A stretch of 64,000 nt of DNA from Paragordius varius (lineage: Eukaryota; Nematomorpha): assembly GCA_964247055.1 (NCBI GenBank), contig OZ176050.1, forward strand, positions 11,160,001 to 11,224,000, written 5' to 3'. Under the pieces are notes generated by a model. The model searched no databases. It had not been told where the DNA came from and saw only the letters and a list, made by a program, of their open reading frames with translations. Positions 26,079 through 39,357 of the stretch are shown here, piece after piece. A program made the position numbers and the translations under genes. Numbering within the stretch: position 1 is the stretch's first letter; the number at the start of each line of letters is the position of its first letter.

Positions 26079-26645
26079 CTCTTGGATACAAAACACTCAT
26101 TTCGGTCCTTCGATTCAAATTGGAATAGTTGGATACCACAGGCCTGTTTGAAATTAAATTCTTTAAAAAATATGGAAGGAATCGAAACCATGGCAAAATT
26201 TTGATATAACATTAATAAACCAAAATATTAAAATTTTATTCAAAAATACTTGATATTACTTATTTGAAGCTAAAACCGAAAGATAAAAATTTAGTCAACT
26301 TAACATGTGCAATGGCAAAATTAAAAAATAATACAAAATAAACCGCTTTTTCTATTTCTATCAATGTTAGATGTAATTTAGATAAAAAATTCGCTTAAAT
26401 TTACCCTTAAACTTAAATAAAGACGATATTTTGCAAAAATTTTGTAAAATAAAAATGGCGTCGAAGTAGTTTGACATGGAACTTTTTTTAAAACATAATT
26501 TTATTTAGATATTTTGGGATATTTATATAATTTTTATTGGGATAGAAGCATTAATTCATATTGGGACCGTTTCCTTCAGTAGTATTAAAAATCCCAACTT
26601 AAATTTAGTCTGGGATATTTAGATGCCCCAATTCGAATCGAAGTG
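26079..26645 (+). mobile_element. TTAA-flanked (piggyBac-type) MITE, copy 2
   Basis: Flanked by TTAA at 26075-26078 and 26646-26649. Ends are CTCTTGGATAC and CGAATCGAAGTG. The interior is closely similar to the copies at 33070 and 61841, including an AATGGCGTCGAAGTAGTTTG stretch. No coding capacity. Confidence 0.8.
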
Positions 26646-26649
26646 TTAA

Positions 26650-27675
26650 TAAAATTTTTGCCTCAATTTATTATAATAATTTAACAAAGTTCTAATATCA
26701 TTATATTCAAAAATTTTAACGTAACTATGGCAAGCCACAATAACTAAGGGCCATCAGAATCATTATACATTTATCTCCCAGAATATGCATACATCGGGAT
26801 ATTCTTGCGTTACTATGTAGTAAAATAAATTCGCTTTATATTCTATTACATATATTTTACGAATCCATAAGTATAAATATACTCAGAAAAGAGGATATAT
26901 GATACTTTTTTTAATATAGGTTGGGGGTCGGCAACTTTGGTGAACGGCTTATTTGGTAAAAAAATTTCAATGTGCAAAACTAAATTTAATTGGTAGTTTT
27001 TATATCTTCTTGAATCTAGATTTGAAAATAAATATTTTTTGTAAAAAAATACAAGTTTAGACTCTAATAAATTGTTGAAATAATAAATGTTACCGTTTTC
27101 AACAATTAAATTAATACAATATTCACATTTTCTAAATTTACATCTTTTGCGCATAGTGCACATTAATGAATAATGCAGTGAGGTTGGAAAGGAGACTCTT
27201 GATATTTAATTTTATTATTGATCACCAATCAGACCAGTATTATAACCTTTATGTTTGCACCATCAGTCTAATAGTTACATTATGTCATCACTTTTTATAT
27301 CATGTAGACTTTTTAACTCTTTGTTGCACAGAATAGTTTACTCCTCTGATAAAGATTAGCATTTGAGCGGTACTTTTTATATAAATGCTTTTATTTGGCA
27401 TAGAAAATATTTAAATTGGGAAATTTTTTTTAATTAAAGGGTCATATGGGCTAATATAGAATAGTGCCGATTAGCATTAAAAATTATATTTTTATCAGGA
27501 CATATTTTTCTAACGGCGACTAGAATAATACATTTCTTGATGAATTCTCTTTCAATGATGGTTTTATAGTTTTGTAAATCGATTTCAAAATATCATGGAA
27601 CTCCCTTCAAATTTATTTTCATATAATATTAAAGGCCAAATAAAACCAAATTAATTATTTTTATGCCTATTATTG
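26650..27675. other. Intergenic DNA, no gene seen
   Basis: Near 26927-26950 the sequence GGGGGTCGGCAACTTTGG resembles a Charlie-type hAT end, but no partner was found. An open minus-strand stretch at 26846-27163 runs through it and is best ignored. Confidence 0.4.
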
Positions 27676-27683
27676 CTCTAACC

Positions 27684-29823
27684 CAGTGGTACTCACGAAA
27701 AAAATTTGACGGGCCAAATAAAATATATATTTTTTTCGAGGGCCAGATTCTTATAATGGCAAATATTCCATAGCTATTTGACACATATGCACATATTTAT
27801 ACTCTAAATCAGTACAATTAATTTTTTGCAGATCGCATTTAAATCCAACTAAAAACTCGTTTCGCACCATTTAGTTTAAAAATTAAATATTTTGATAACA
27901 ACATTTTGATATTAACCAATAATTTTTGACAAATTTGGTTTCGCCTCATGACAGACCAATCTTAATACGTCGTCCATATGATTATCGGTTAAGAGATTTC
28001 TGTATCTATTCTTGAGATACCTCATTTTTGAATATGCCCTCTCACACATGTAAGTTGAGGAAAAAACAGTTAGGATAACTTGAGCACATTTTTTTATATT
28101 TTCATATTATTTGGCACATCTTGCCAAAATCATACATATCTTTCTTCTCTTCGATTCTCCTTATATATAGCCTCCGAATCGGAATCATTTTTAAAATCTA
28201 CGAATTCTTCAATGATATGCGCCTGATCAAAACCGAGATGCTCAAGTTGCTTAATCTTGGATATATCCATATACCATGGATTTTCCACGAGTTTTAAGCA
28301 ATTTTTAATATTCCTTAGTTTTCAAATCTGAATTTCATTTCATTAGATAAAAATGCTAAATGATTGCCTATTTTAATTGTTGGAAAATATAGGAGTGTTT
28401 TATTCATAAATTCTTGTTTATATATTATTAATTTTTCTTCAAAAGCAAATATATTAGCAAATTGGGTTATTACTTTGCTCCCTTGAAAACTTGTATTAAG
28501 ACTAAGTCTATAAGTAAATGTCGCAAAGGTATGCAATAAACACCATTGGTCACTATTAATTTCCTCGTCAAACTTTCTGTTATCTTTCATAAATAATACA
28601 ATCTCATGTCTTAAAACAAAAAATCTCTTTAATACTTTGCTAAGGCTTAGCCATCTCACAGCGGTGTACAAAAGAATATCATCAAACTCACTGTGGATGT
28701 CTTTCAGAAGGTTTAGAATTTACGGCTGTAAAATTCTCTTGGATGTGGTTAACTATATCCACAACCGTTTTAATTACTGAATTGAGTTATTCATCTTTTA
28801 CACGGGAAACCAAGTTTTGCTGTTGGGTATATATTTTTCAAATTATATTTGTTATTCAAAAGAGGGATAGATCCTTCGTTTCATAGAGGGACAGCCATCT
28901 GTGCAGATCGAAACCAATTTATTTCATAGATATACCATTATTCTCGAAAAAAGTGCTACCACTTATTAGACATTCTTTTATGAGTTGGGAATCAGTAAAC
29001 GGTTCCATATTTTTTCCTAAAATATAACAAATTTCATACGAAGCTAATGTTACAGCTTTTCCTGGGAGAAAGCTATAAAAATAATAGATTTTCTTTCTAG
29101 TATAATTCCTTAATTTTTTATTTATTTCGTTTCTTTCCTCATGATTTTTTGGTAATTTATGAGAATGATGGATGATAAAATGTCTTTTAATATTGTATTT
29201 TTTTATAATTATGTTGTACTGCATATAAGGCAGGTACATTTTTAAAAACGACAAAGAATTTTTCTTCCCATTCCTTTTAATAGAGCGATTTTTATCGGAT
29301 AATTTACGTTTTTTAGCATTAGATGTCATCCTTTGAATTTATATTAAAATAGTATGTAAATTTTTCAAAAAATAGGAATATAATTTGAATTATGCTATAA
29401 AAAATATGTAAAAAAGTAATGATGTTGATTTGAAAAATATTTTATGGGAGTTTAAAATGATGTAGGATCGTTATGAAAAGAATATGTATATGCAAGTTTG
29501 GGTGAAAAGCTTGCTTAAATACAAAAAAGGAATTCAATAAAAATTTGAAAATAGAAAAAAAATAGAATACAGAAACAGTAACAACGTGTGCCAAAATTTT
29601 GAAATCATTTTATGTAGGGAAATTTTACCAAATTGCGTAAAAAATAGATATACGAAATAGATCTAAAGAAAATAAATTAATATTAAAATAAGCGAAAATA
29701 CGTATGTGTATTTTAAAAATCATCAATAAAAAAAATAATTTAAGTATCAATATGGTCATAGGGCAATTTTAAAGCACTCTTAGGGCCGCATGCGGCCCGC
29801 GGGCCGCGGTTTGAGTATCACTG
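27684..29823 (-). mobile_element. hAT element copy B (ZBED/GTF2IRD2-like), broken transposase
   Basis: A 2140-bp element on the minus strand with the same ends as copy A and a perfect 8-bp duplication CTCTAACC (27676-27683, 29824-29831). The transposase begins at 29329 (MTSNAKKRKLSDKNRS), and this copy keeps parts missing in copy A: a HFIIHHSHK segment from the zinc finger and LASYEICYILGKNMEPFTDS, the standard N-terminal block of this transposase class. Further segments at 28671-28315 include VRWLSLSKVLKRFF, the hAT core block. Stops and frameshifts separate the segments and the zinc-finger cysteines are not intact, so it is inactive. Confidence 0.85.
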
Positions 29824-29929
29824 CTCTAACCACTAATTCCGATATCATAATCTTATAATCACAGTTAAATGATTCTCTTTCTTTTGTTATGTAGATACCT
29901 ATTTTATGATAATATTCAGTTGTTTTTTA

Positions 29930-32205
29930 ATGAACAAAGGCTGAATAAACTCTTACCTAAAAAGCACATGATTATAATAGATGGTGTTTGAAATAGTAAG
30001 GTTGGAAATCAAGAGTGCGACACGATAGTGAGAAAACACGGATTAGGCGGAAGGAAGAAAGCTGGTGAACGATTAGATTTCTGTATGATTAATCAAATGT
30101 TTATTGTGAAAACATGGTTAAACAACATAAAGACGGTTATGCACCTGGACCTCCCCTTGTGGGAATATTAAAAACCAAATAGGTTATTTTATAGGATAAC
30201 AAAAATGGAAAACCAAGAAAACTGCTCAAGCGATCACTAACTATTAATAGCAACAATTAAAACGCACATGATAAAACCCCGGAAGAAGTAAAAAGAACAC
30301 AAATACAACGTAGAACAAATCCCTTTAGAATATATGATAGAAATAAACAATAGATTTGAATTACTAGCTAAGGCAGATAATACAGAAAACCAATGTAGTA
30401 TTATAACAATAATTCACGAGACAGCGCAAAAATATTTATCAAAGAAAAAAACATCAAAAAAAGGGTTATCAGATGACTGTATAAAAATAATTGAAGAAAA
30501 AAGAAGAGCTAAGAAAAGAGGGGAAATAAAGGTTAAAAAATTGAATTCAGACTCCAGAGACTAAAAAGGAAGGACCTGGAGGAATACCGGAGTGAACAAT
30601 GCACGATTATAGAGGAAGAAAACAAAAAAGGCTTAATTAGACATCTATTTCAAACCATCAGAAGAGTAACAAATCAATACGAACTTCCAAACATAAAAAT
30701 TAAGAATAATGAAGGAAAGATCATCATGATGGAAATAGAAATTAAACAAAGATGGGAAAGTTACAACAAGCAGCTATATAGTGCACACCCAGGTGCTAAC
30801 GCTAGACAAATATATGGGAATGGGGATGATAAGTTATGTATACTGGAAGCAGAGGTAGTAAAAGCTTTAAAATCGACACTAATAAGGAAATCTGGAATAG
30901 ATAATAGATTGTGTCAGGATGTATGGGATTTAGGTATTTGGCCAAAGACTGCAAACATCACTGTTTATCCCAGTCTTTAAAAAGGGAGATAAATCAAATT
31001 GCGAGAACTATAGAAACATAGCTCTCGTTAGTCATACAAGCAAAAATTATTGAAAATCATACAGAACAGATTACATAAAGTGATAGCCAGGGAGATTCCA
31101 GATATTCAAGCAGGATTTATTAAAGGGCGTAGCACAAGAGATCACATCTCTAACGTGATACGCATAATTGACACATGTAAAGATCAAGCGGACTTTTTGA
31201 TATGTTGTATCGATTATACCCAAGCTTTTGACTCGATTAACCATGTCAATTATGGCAAAGTTTGGATGCATTGGGAGTTACAGCAAAAACCTTGCTCAAA
31301 AATTTGTATGAACACAAAAAACCATAATACAAACCCCGCAGAACCAACCAAATTTCAATACAGAAAGGTGTTAGACAAGGATGCTGCCTCTCACCATACT
31401 TGTTTAATTCACAAAAATGATCACAGAAAAGTAGATGAAGCTGAAAGCTTAAGGATAGGAGGGAGAAGGATTAACAATTTAAGATTCGTAGATGACACGA
31501 CGCTGATCGCAGATAATGTAAAAAGTTTAAATAATATGATAAGGTTAGTAAGTGAAGAAAGTAAAAGATATGGATTGAACCTCAATCCCAAGAAAACCAA
31601 AGTTATAAATTTATCAAAACATATTATAACCACAGACGACACCCCAGTAGAAGTAGTAAACAAAATCCTATTTTTAGGCTCTCTAATAGATATCAACGGC
31701 TCCTCCATGCCAGATATTAAACGCCGCGCATTAGGGAAGTCAGCTGCGAACAAGACTAAATTCTGGAAAAGTAAAGATATCACTATGAAAAATGGTATTT
31801 CCGGTAACACTAAAATTTAATGATAAAAAAAGGATGGCAGCATTCGAAATGTGATGTTGGAGTGGAATGTTGAATATAAGTCGGTTTGACAAGGTTAAGA
31901 ATGAAACAATAAGAAAAAAATTCAATATTGAGAGTTACTTGATGGGAACTACTAATAAAAAAAATCACATACATTGGTCACATTTTAAGAAGTACATTTT
32001 TTGAGAAAGATTTGATTTTTGTGAAAGTTGAAGTGAAAATACAAAAAGGAAGACCGATGTTAAAATGGCTGGACACTGTAAAGAAGGTGGTAGATGTATA
32101 AAGGAATAGAAAGAAATAGAATGGGGAAGAGACAAGGGAAGAAAACTGGTCATTTTAATTTCTAAGGGGTCGAACTCGACCTAAAGAATTACCTACCTAT
32201 CTAAA
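29930..32205 (+). mobile_element. 5'-truncated, broken RTE-type LINE
   Basis: About 29960-30150 resembles the end of an apurinic-type endonuclease domain (a NSKVGNQE motif and GLGGRKKAGERLDFC), broken by an in-frame stop. The linker and N-terminal reverse transcriptase region follow at 30334-30980. The core lies at 31050-31820: QAGFIKGRSTRDH, CCIDYTQAFDSINH, then NNLRFVDDTTLIAD with FVDD in place of the usual YADD or FADD. The palm and thumb blocks between these are scrambled by frameshifts. It begins about 100 bp after hAT copy B and has a short TACCTACCTATCT tail near 32200. Overall organisation matches RTE-clade LINEs; it is dead. Confidence 0.8.
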
Positions 32206-32374
32206 TTGTTTTTAAATATATATTTTATAAAAAAAATTGGCATTCTTTCCCTTTTACAAAAAAAATATGAGGTGATCCAATGTGCACTAAGTTTGCGACT
32301 TTTTGAGGTGGATTAATTACCACATGTGCTAATTAATAACAAATTCCAGACCCTTAAATATTATTTGTAAGATA

Positions 32375-32380
32375 TTTATT
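32375..32380 (-). terminator. Poly(A) signal of the GPCR gene
   Basis: AATAAA on the minus strand, 8 nt after the stop codon ends. Confidence 0.45.
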
Positions 32381-32388
32381 TTTATCAT

Positions 32389-35300
32389 TCAAATATTACA
32401 TATAAGTAAGTTCCATAATTTTTTATATGCCTCCCGAAAATCGGCATTACTTACAGCATAAATATATGGATTAAAACATGAATTCATATATCCAAACCAC
32501 ATCATGCCATTTAAGGCATAACTTGGTAAACACCAACACAATGATTCCCAAATAAAAAGAATACAAAAAGGAAGCCAACAAACAAGAAAGGAAAATGTAA
32601 TCATGCCCACCATTTTCAGAGCCCGAATTTGTTTTCGCAACCTTCTTTCACTGATAAAATGGATGGGATTTGAATTTTGAGTTGTTGGGGTTTCTGTATT
32701 TATAAATAGGAATATAAATATTCTGCATACGGTTTTAAATAAATGTAAACTTGATGTTCTATAGGGTGCAAATTTAAACGGGTAAACATCTCTCATTAAA
32801 ATAAAAAAATTTTTTGGTGACGATAATGAATATCATTATCTATATTTGGCAATAATTTAATATGGCTAAGTTAATTGTGAAAAAATTGAAAGCCTAAATT
32901 TTAAGCTTATAAAGTAAAGAAATGTCAGTACCTTTAAAATAAATAGCCAAATTTTTTTCCCGCACAGTAGGACATAAACTTATTTATCAAATATTATAAT
33001 CAATACACTTTTCAATCACCTGATGAGTAAATATTCGATAGAAATCTGGTTATATACAGTTTCCATTAACACTTGGATACAACACACTCATTTTAGTCCT
33101 TAGATTCAAATTGGGGTAGTTGGATACCCCAGGCCTGTTTAAAATCAAATACTTTAAAAAGTATGGAAGTATTCGAAACCATGGCAAAATTTTGCACTTA
33201 TACAACATTATTAAACCGAAATATATAAAAAAATTTATTCAAAAATACTTGATATTACTTATTTTAAATTAAAACCGAAAGGTAAAAATTTCAACGTGAC
33301 ATGTGTCAAATTGTAAAATTAAAAAATAATACTGAATAAACCGCTTTTTATATTTCTATCAATGTTAGATGTAAATTATATAAAAAATTAGCTTTAGTTT
33401 TACCCTTAAAATTAAATAAAGACGATATTTTGGAAAAATTTTTTAAAATAAAAATGGCGTCGAAGTAGTTTGAGATGGAACTTTTTTTTTCAAAACAAAA
33501 TTTTATCAAGATAGTTTGGCATATTTATATAATTTTTATCAGGACAGAAGCATAAATTTAAATTGGGACCGTCTCCTTCATTATTTTTTAAAAATTTTAA
33601 TTTAAATTTAGTCTGGGGTATTTAGATACCCCAATCTGAATCGAAGTGTTAAAAATGCCTTTTTCAAGTTGCGCTTAGGGAATAAATTTGTATAAACATA
33701 TCATAAAAATAATTCTTTACCTTTTAATGTCGGTGATAGATTAGTCGTGGTTTCAAATTCAATATTTGAATCCGGGTGAGATTTTTCCTTAAATCGGATT
33801 TGTGTTTTAGTGTTTATGTCAAGCATATTTTTATCATTACTTAAGCGTATGGTTGGAGGTTTCAAAGTTTCTTTAGCTTTAATTGTATTTTCTAACTGAT
33901 TTTTCCCTTTCAAAATTATACTTGTGTTATTAATAAGTCCAGATTTTGACAAATTTTCTTTGATTTTACCCCGTGGTAAATAATTTAGGCCAACCGATTT
34001 ACCAATAAGTTTAGATAAATATATTGGTTCAGTTTTTTGATCAACAGTCATGGAAGTATAATCACTATGTATGTACTGATTAGGTGCTATAAAATTATTA
34101 AAAAACATATATTGGTATATATGTCCAAGATTTAGCCCCACATAAATATTAATATATTTAATTTTTTGATTAATTTCGTTTAATGTGTACGTGTTTATTT
34201 AAAAATAAAATATAAGTAAAACTGGATAAATATTTTTAAAGAGCTTTATTAAAATCTATAATATATATATAATCAAAGCTACAGATAAATATAACATATT
34301 TTTCGGCACAAAACAGGTTGCATATTTTCTTCAAATATGTTGCTTATCATACATACGCCAAAAAATTGATGAAAACTATCCTGATAAAATCAATATACAT
34401 AAAATATATCCTTATATATATATGTATATTCTGATAGGTATTAGGATTCCTATGGGGCTTTTGCTGTTTTGGGACAATGAGTCATTATAACATAATATTT
34501 ATACTCTTATCCAATTGGTTCATATCGACAATAATTTAGCGCACAATATACTAAAAAAATTTGATGAAAGCTAGATGCTTCATTCCAAGAAAATTATAAA
34601 TATATATACAACATTCAAAAAACAATTTTTAGTTAAAATTACAATTATAGATGCAGGCTCTGAAGTGTGATACTACTCTGACATGGGCTAGTTTTATAAA
34701 ATAAACGCAGCAATACCAAGGTTGTGCGATAACAAATATTGATATCTGCTATTTAGGCATCAAAAATAGTTTATTTTTTAAAAATGCTTATGTAAGAAAA
34801 AATTTAGAAAAATTTGATTGAGACATATTTTGGTAATTTATAAAATGGTGATAACGATTTAAAAAAATCCATTTCACAATATCTGTTGTATAGATTATAT
34901 GCCCCAGGAATTTAATTAAAATCTAAATTTAGAATAAACACAATTTATATTTAACTTAAGCGCGCGAAGCTTTGTAAGCAGCATCGATTTTAAAAAATGT
35001 TTTTTTTCCAGTATTTTATACCGTTTCCACCATGCTTCAAAATACCATAGTCTTTAACAAAATTTTGTTAACAATATTAAGGAAAATTATAAATTTTATC
35101 TAAATAACTTATTATGTAGTATTTATTGAAAATTGTTGATGCGCAATCTCGGCGTTTTGCGTCTATTTTGAGAATCTAGCCATCGGAAAAATAAAACCTT
35201 TGACATCCACGCCTAAAAATTTAAATTGTTTTACTCTCATATATATAATAACAAAATATTCTGGTTTAAAGTCTCTACGTTTTACCAAAAAATTCCTTTA

Positions 35301-38300
35301 ATTTAAATGTGCACTAATTTTGCGATTTTTTGTTATAGAACTACTATAAAAGTTGCAATGCAACATCTGTTTTGTAATTACCAAAACCAAAAGCAGCATG
35401 AGAATCCTGGTGCATTTTTCTCTAAGTGAAATATTTTACAAGATTAATTTAAAACACTATGTGAAAAGCAACAATTAGAAACCATTTAGTGCATAACCGT
35501 TTTTCAAAATGTAAGACTGGAACCAGATACAAATATTAGTCCAACTTCTAACTAAAATATACCATTTACAGTTCAAATTCACCCTTAAACAATTCAAATT
35601 CATCCTTGAACAATTCAAATTCACCCTTGAACAATTCAAATTCACCCTCGAACAATCTAAATTCACCCTAAAAATAAATTATGTGTTTTCGAACTAATAT
35701 AACTCATTATTAATATAAAATATACCTTTATGGCATAATTAATTATTTTTTTGAGTATTATTTTAATTTAAAACAAATATTTTTTAAAAATATATTAAAA
35801 TATAGGTAATTTTTAATCTTAAAAAACATGTTATTTATTTGAGGGTGAATTTGAATTGTTCGAGGGTGAATTTGAATTGTTCAAGGGTGAATTTGAATTG
35901 TTCGAGGGTGAAAATGAATTGTTTAAGGGTGAATTTGAACTGTAAATGGTATATTAACTAATTTCTTATATCTGTATAATAAAAGAAGGGATAATTATAA
36001 TATTCTTACTATGTATCCTTCTAAATCTTCTCCGGACAATTATAATGACGTAGATGTATATGGCAACCATACATATGATTGGTAGGTAGAATGTTATAGG
36101 AATGACTGTTAAAGAAAATTCCTTTCGTATTTGAATGAAGCAAAAATTTGGATTCTCATAATTTGCCAAAAGTCTTGGTTCTCTGTATAGCTGAGTGAAC
36201 ACATTGACCGGTATAACTGATATCAAAGCTCCAATCACCCAAATAGTAGTAGCACAAATGAATAGGGTACATTTATTAGATAAGCGTTTGTAATCGAATG
36301 GGAAGCGCACGGCAATAAATTGATCGATAGAGATAGCAAACAAGTGCAAGATACTAACGGTGGAAAACATTATATCGCTTGTTTGGTATACTTTGCAAAA
36401 TTCTGTTCCGAAAGGCCAATGTTGAAGTATAATATTCACCCCGGCGAATGGTATAACAAAAATACCTCAATAAATTCATAACAAAAATTAATTAAATTCA
36501 TTAAACAAAAATATCAAATTTCTTATTGCCGTACCGGGGGGGTGTGTAAAACGGGTTCGTCAAGAGTTAAAGATCATGAATTAACATAAGGAGAGAATAT
36601 ATTTTGTAACATTGATGGGCTAAAACTTACACTAAAATGATTGATTTAAAAATCACTATGGTGTTGGTTACAAAATCTGATTTTTAGAAAACCGGCGTTT
36701 CAAATTTTTGAGAAACAACCTCGGCTTTTATCACACACTCAAAATAGATAGTTTTCTTAAATTATTTTTTCTAATGATATAAAATTCTTTTTTTTGTTTG
36801 TTATGCTAAATAATTCTAACATTAAAAATCAACTCTTTAGTTATGACGTATCACATTTTTTATCCGATCATACGGTTAAAGTTTATATAATTGGCATATT
36901 GCTTTTCATATAACAGTTTATGCTAATTTAGATTTGTTACATGTATAAATTAAGATAATTTTGGTTTACATTTATAATTAAATATAAAATTTATGCTTCA
37001 TAGAAGTTTTATCTCTACTAAGAATATTATCAAAGACGCTTGTATTTTTGTCATAAGAAATATTTTGAAATAAAAGTTTAAGTAAGGGAAGGGATCACTG
37101 GAACCACTTAAAGTTAGACATTCCAATTTTAAAAATTTTGAAACCAACCCAGTCAATTTGTTCAGGATGTTTCGGCTTGGTAAAAAAAACCCTAGCCAAA
37201 ATGTATCACTGGAGGTATTTAACTAATAAATATTAAATCATTAAAGAAATTTAATGAAGCCCTAATATTCTATATCGCATGTAAAACTTAAAGTATATGT
37301 TTGAACAGATTTTAAATTAATATTATATTGTTTGGATTCCTTTAATGACATATCAACATAAATTTCGTGGAGGTTATTTTGGATAATTTTTAATACATAA
37401 AAAATTTAGTTATGTTCCTTATTTTGTATACGGAAAATCTTTCATATATTAGTTAAAAATTATAATTATTTATTGTACGATGGATTTTTAAAGTTTGAAA
37501 TATAATAAAATCATTAATTGGAATTTTAGTCACCAGAGTTAAATCTCAAGAAACATTTTTTTGCATTGAACGTATTTGTACAAAGTCGATATTTTAAATC
37601 GGTTAAAAATTAATAAAGCAAGATTATTTAGGCTTAGATGCTCCAAAATTATCTATGTATTCTATTTTTCTAACCAATATCTGTTTTAACACATTTAAAC
37701 CTATTATTTTTTAGTAGACGATTAATGGTTAGTACTTCAGGAAGCCTAATAACATCCGCATAATTAAATAATTTTCCGTTTCATTTTTAATAAGTATTTT
37801 TTTAGGTATTATCTTCTTTATAGAAATTATATGAACCATAAAACAAGGGTGCTAAAAATTATAAATAGCGAAAACATTATAATCATTAGGAGAATTTGTT
37901 AGGTTTCTTACAAAAATTTACTGATAAAAATAAATATATCTCAAATTTAAAGAACACCTATTTGAATTAATTTTTTTCCATGCTATCAAGAATAACATTA
38001 GACAACAAATTTTGACTTTTTTTAAGTGCTATTTCTGTAATTTTAAAATTTATTTCATTAAAGTACAAAAAAAATTGGTCTAATACCTAAAGAAATTTTT
38101 ATTAGGGTTTATCAAAAATTTTAGGCCCCGATTCATCATCAAACTCGAAATTTTCAATATCAAAAGTTATATAGTAATGATTTTATATGATTCGAAAGAG
38201 TGCAAAAGACTGAAGCTTTCAGTGGTAGTTAGTCATTTAAATCAATCTGTTATAAAAGTTAAACAGCTTTATATGGTTAAAATTGTCAGCTCATAAATAG

Positions 38301-39357
38301 GTCTAAAACTATCACAGTATTTTATTATAATTACTAGGGTTACATTAGTATAAAATTAAACTCTGAAAAAGCTATTGTTTTTTTAATATAAATCACTATT
38401 ATCAAAATAATTATACAAGGATACCAAAATGCATAGGTATAACTCTAAATTTATGACATGATAGTTATTAAAGATCAAGTTAATCTATATTTACAGTCTT
38501 AAAATTTTAAAATGATGAGCTCTGTTAATATTGATGAGATGGTAATTTTTTAAGAAAATAAAAAATTAAAAATGGCTGTTTTAAATGACATAAAAGCAAT
38601 AAATAAGTGTTCAAATCTAAAAAACTTTTTGATATTTCTACACATTCATTGCCATCTACACAAAGTTTGAGCTTTTTACATCCATTAGTTTCAAAAATAT
38701 ATTATTTGATAAAAACGCCCTTCTCTTTGCGGGTTTATCGCTTCCTATGTCCAATACTAACTATCGATGCAAACATATGCTTATAATAGATTTAATTACT
38801 CTTTCGAATGATATATTACTAATGGGCATTTGTTGTATATTTTTAAAGGAAAACATTTTTTACTAAAATTTTGATAAAGGGGGCGGGGCACCTAATCATG
38901 AAAAATTAAATCATAAAAAATTCTTAGGTAAAATCTTAATTCTTAATTCAGGTTTACTGTTTAAATGATAGTAAATATCAGAAAATGCAAAAACTCAAGG
39001 ACAGAAATTTTTTTTGCCAAGTGTAATATATTTATATATTATAAAATTTGTGATTATAATCTAAAAGGATAATAGATAAATAAAATAATTTAAGTGACGA
39101 GTTTCAATTTGACACATACCCAATAACATATCAGCAAGGGCCATTGATGTAATTAGCATGTAACGAGCTGTTCGCAATTTTTTATAACAAAGTGTCACCA
39201 AGATGACACTTGCGTTTCCAAAAACTAGCAAAACATTCATAAGTATAATAAGTAAGGCTAACAAGACATGTATTTGTGTGGATGATTTATCAGCAATAGA
39301 ATACTGATGGAATAAAGTTTGATTACCATTTTCCAGGTGGTAGGAAGTCGTGATCAT
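32389..39357 (-). CDS. Biogenic-amine-type class A GPCR, 4 exons
   Basis: Seven-transmembrane receptor of the plasma membrane. Exons (minus): 39357-39120, 36465-36010, 34086-33721, 32693-32389. They total 1365 nt, or 454 codons. N-terminus has an NQT glycosylation site at N12. TM1 carries GNAS (N48), TM2 LADMLLG (D76), then IPFAGV and WPFG with C103. TM3 has TSD, where D110 sits at the amine-binding 3.32 position, and SILHL. The end of TM3 reads DQF (127-129) instead of DRY. TM5 has FYLP; TM6 has FLVCWLPF (W393, P395); TM7 has WFGYMNSCFNPYIY with NPYIY at 428-432. Intracellular loop 3 is about 150 residues and has its own exon. Overall it resembles adrenergic, octopamine, dopamine and trace-amine receptors; TM5 lacks the usual serine pair, so the ligand cannot be named. 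Introns 1-3 are long and repeat-filled. Confidence 0.85.
33070..33648 (+). mobile_element. TTAA-flanked (piggyBac-type) MITE, copy 3
   Basis: Flanked by TTAA at 33066-33069 and 33649-33652. Ends are CACTTGGATAC and CTGAATCGAAGTG. At 579 bp it is the longest of the four copies. It fills most of GPCR intron 3 (32694-33720). Confidence 0.82.
34345..35455. repeat. Long-inverted-repeat element, copy 2, in GPCR intron 2
   Basis: The left part (about 34380-34480) and the reverse complement of the right part (about 35310-35430) share blocks such as ATTAGGATTCCTATGGGGCT / CAGGATTCTCATGCTGCTTT. Internal blocks GATGAAAGCTAGATGCTTCAT and ATGGGCTAGTT match the element at 40381. Exact ends are uncertain and no protein is recognisable. 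Confidence 0.5.
35560..35951. mobile_element. Inverted-array MITE, copy 1 (5 + 5 repeat units)
   Basis: TA-flanked element with ends TACCATTTACAGTTC and its complement. Each arm is a head-to-tail array of a 21-bp unit containing GGGTGAATTTGAATTGTT. The left arm has five units in one orientation, the right arm five in the other, around a unique core of about 170 bp. Related copies are at 44791 and 48046. It lies in GPCR intron 2, about 60 bp from the donor of exon 2. Confidence 0.8.
36466..39119 (-). other. Intron 1 of the GPCR gene
   Basis: A 2654-nt intron of A+T-rich sequence. Apart from two small G-rich patches (near 36533 and 38879) I see nothing recognisable. Confidence 0.5.

Noticed and set aside
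26846-27163. 105-codon minus-strand open stretch
   Set aside because: It reads through a possible hAT end and has no family resemblance; its Cys-rich start is likely chance.
31421-31810. 129-codon minus-strand open frame over the LINE
   Set aside because: It is the antisense shadow of the reverse transcriptase segment.
35475-35666. Open frame with a repeated seven-residue NLNCSRV pattern
   Set aside because: It is only the translation of the 21-bp MITE units; 21 is a multiple of three, so any frame without stops looks periodic.
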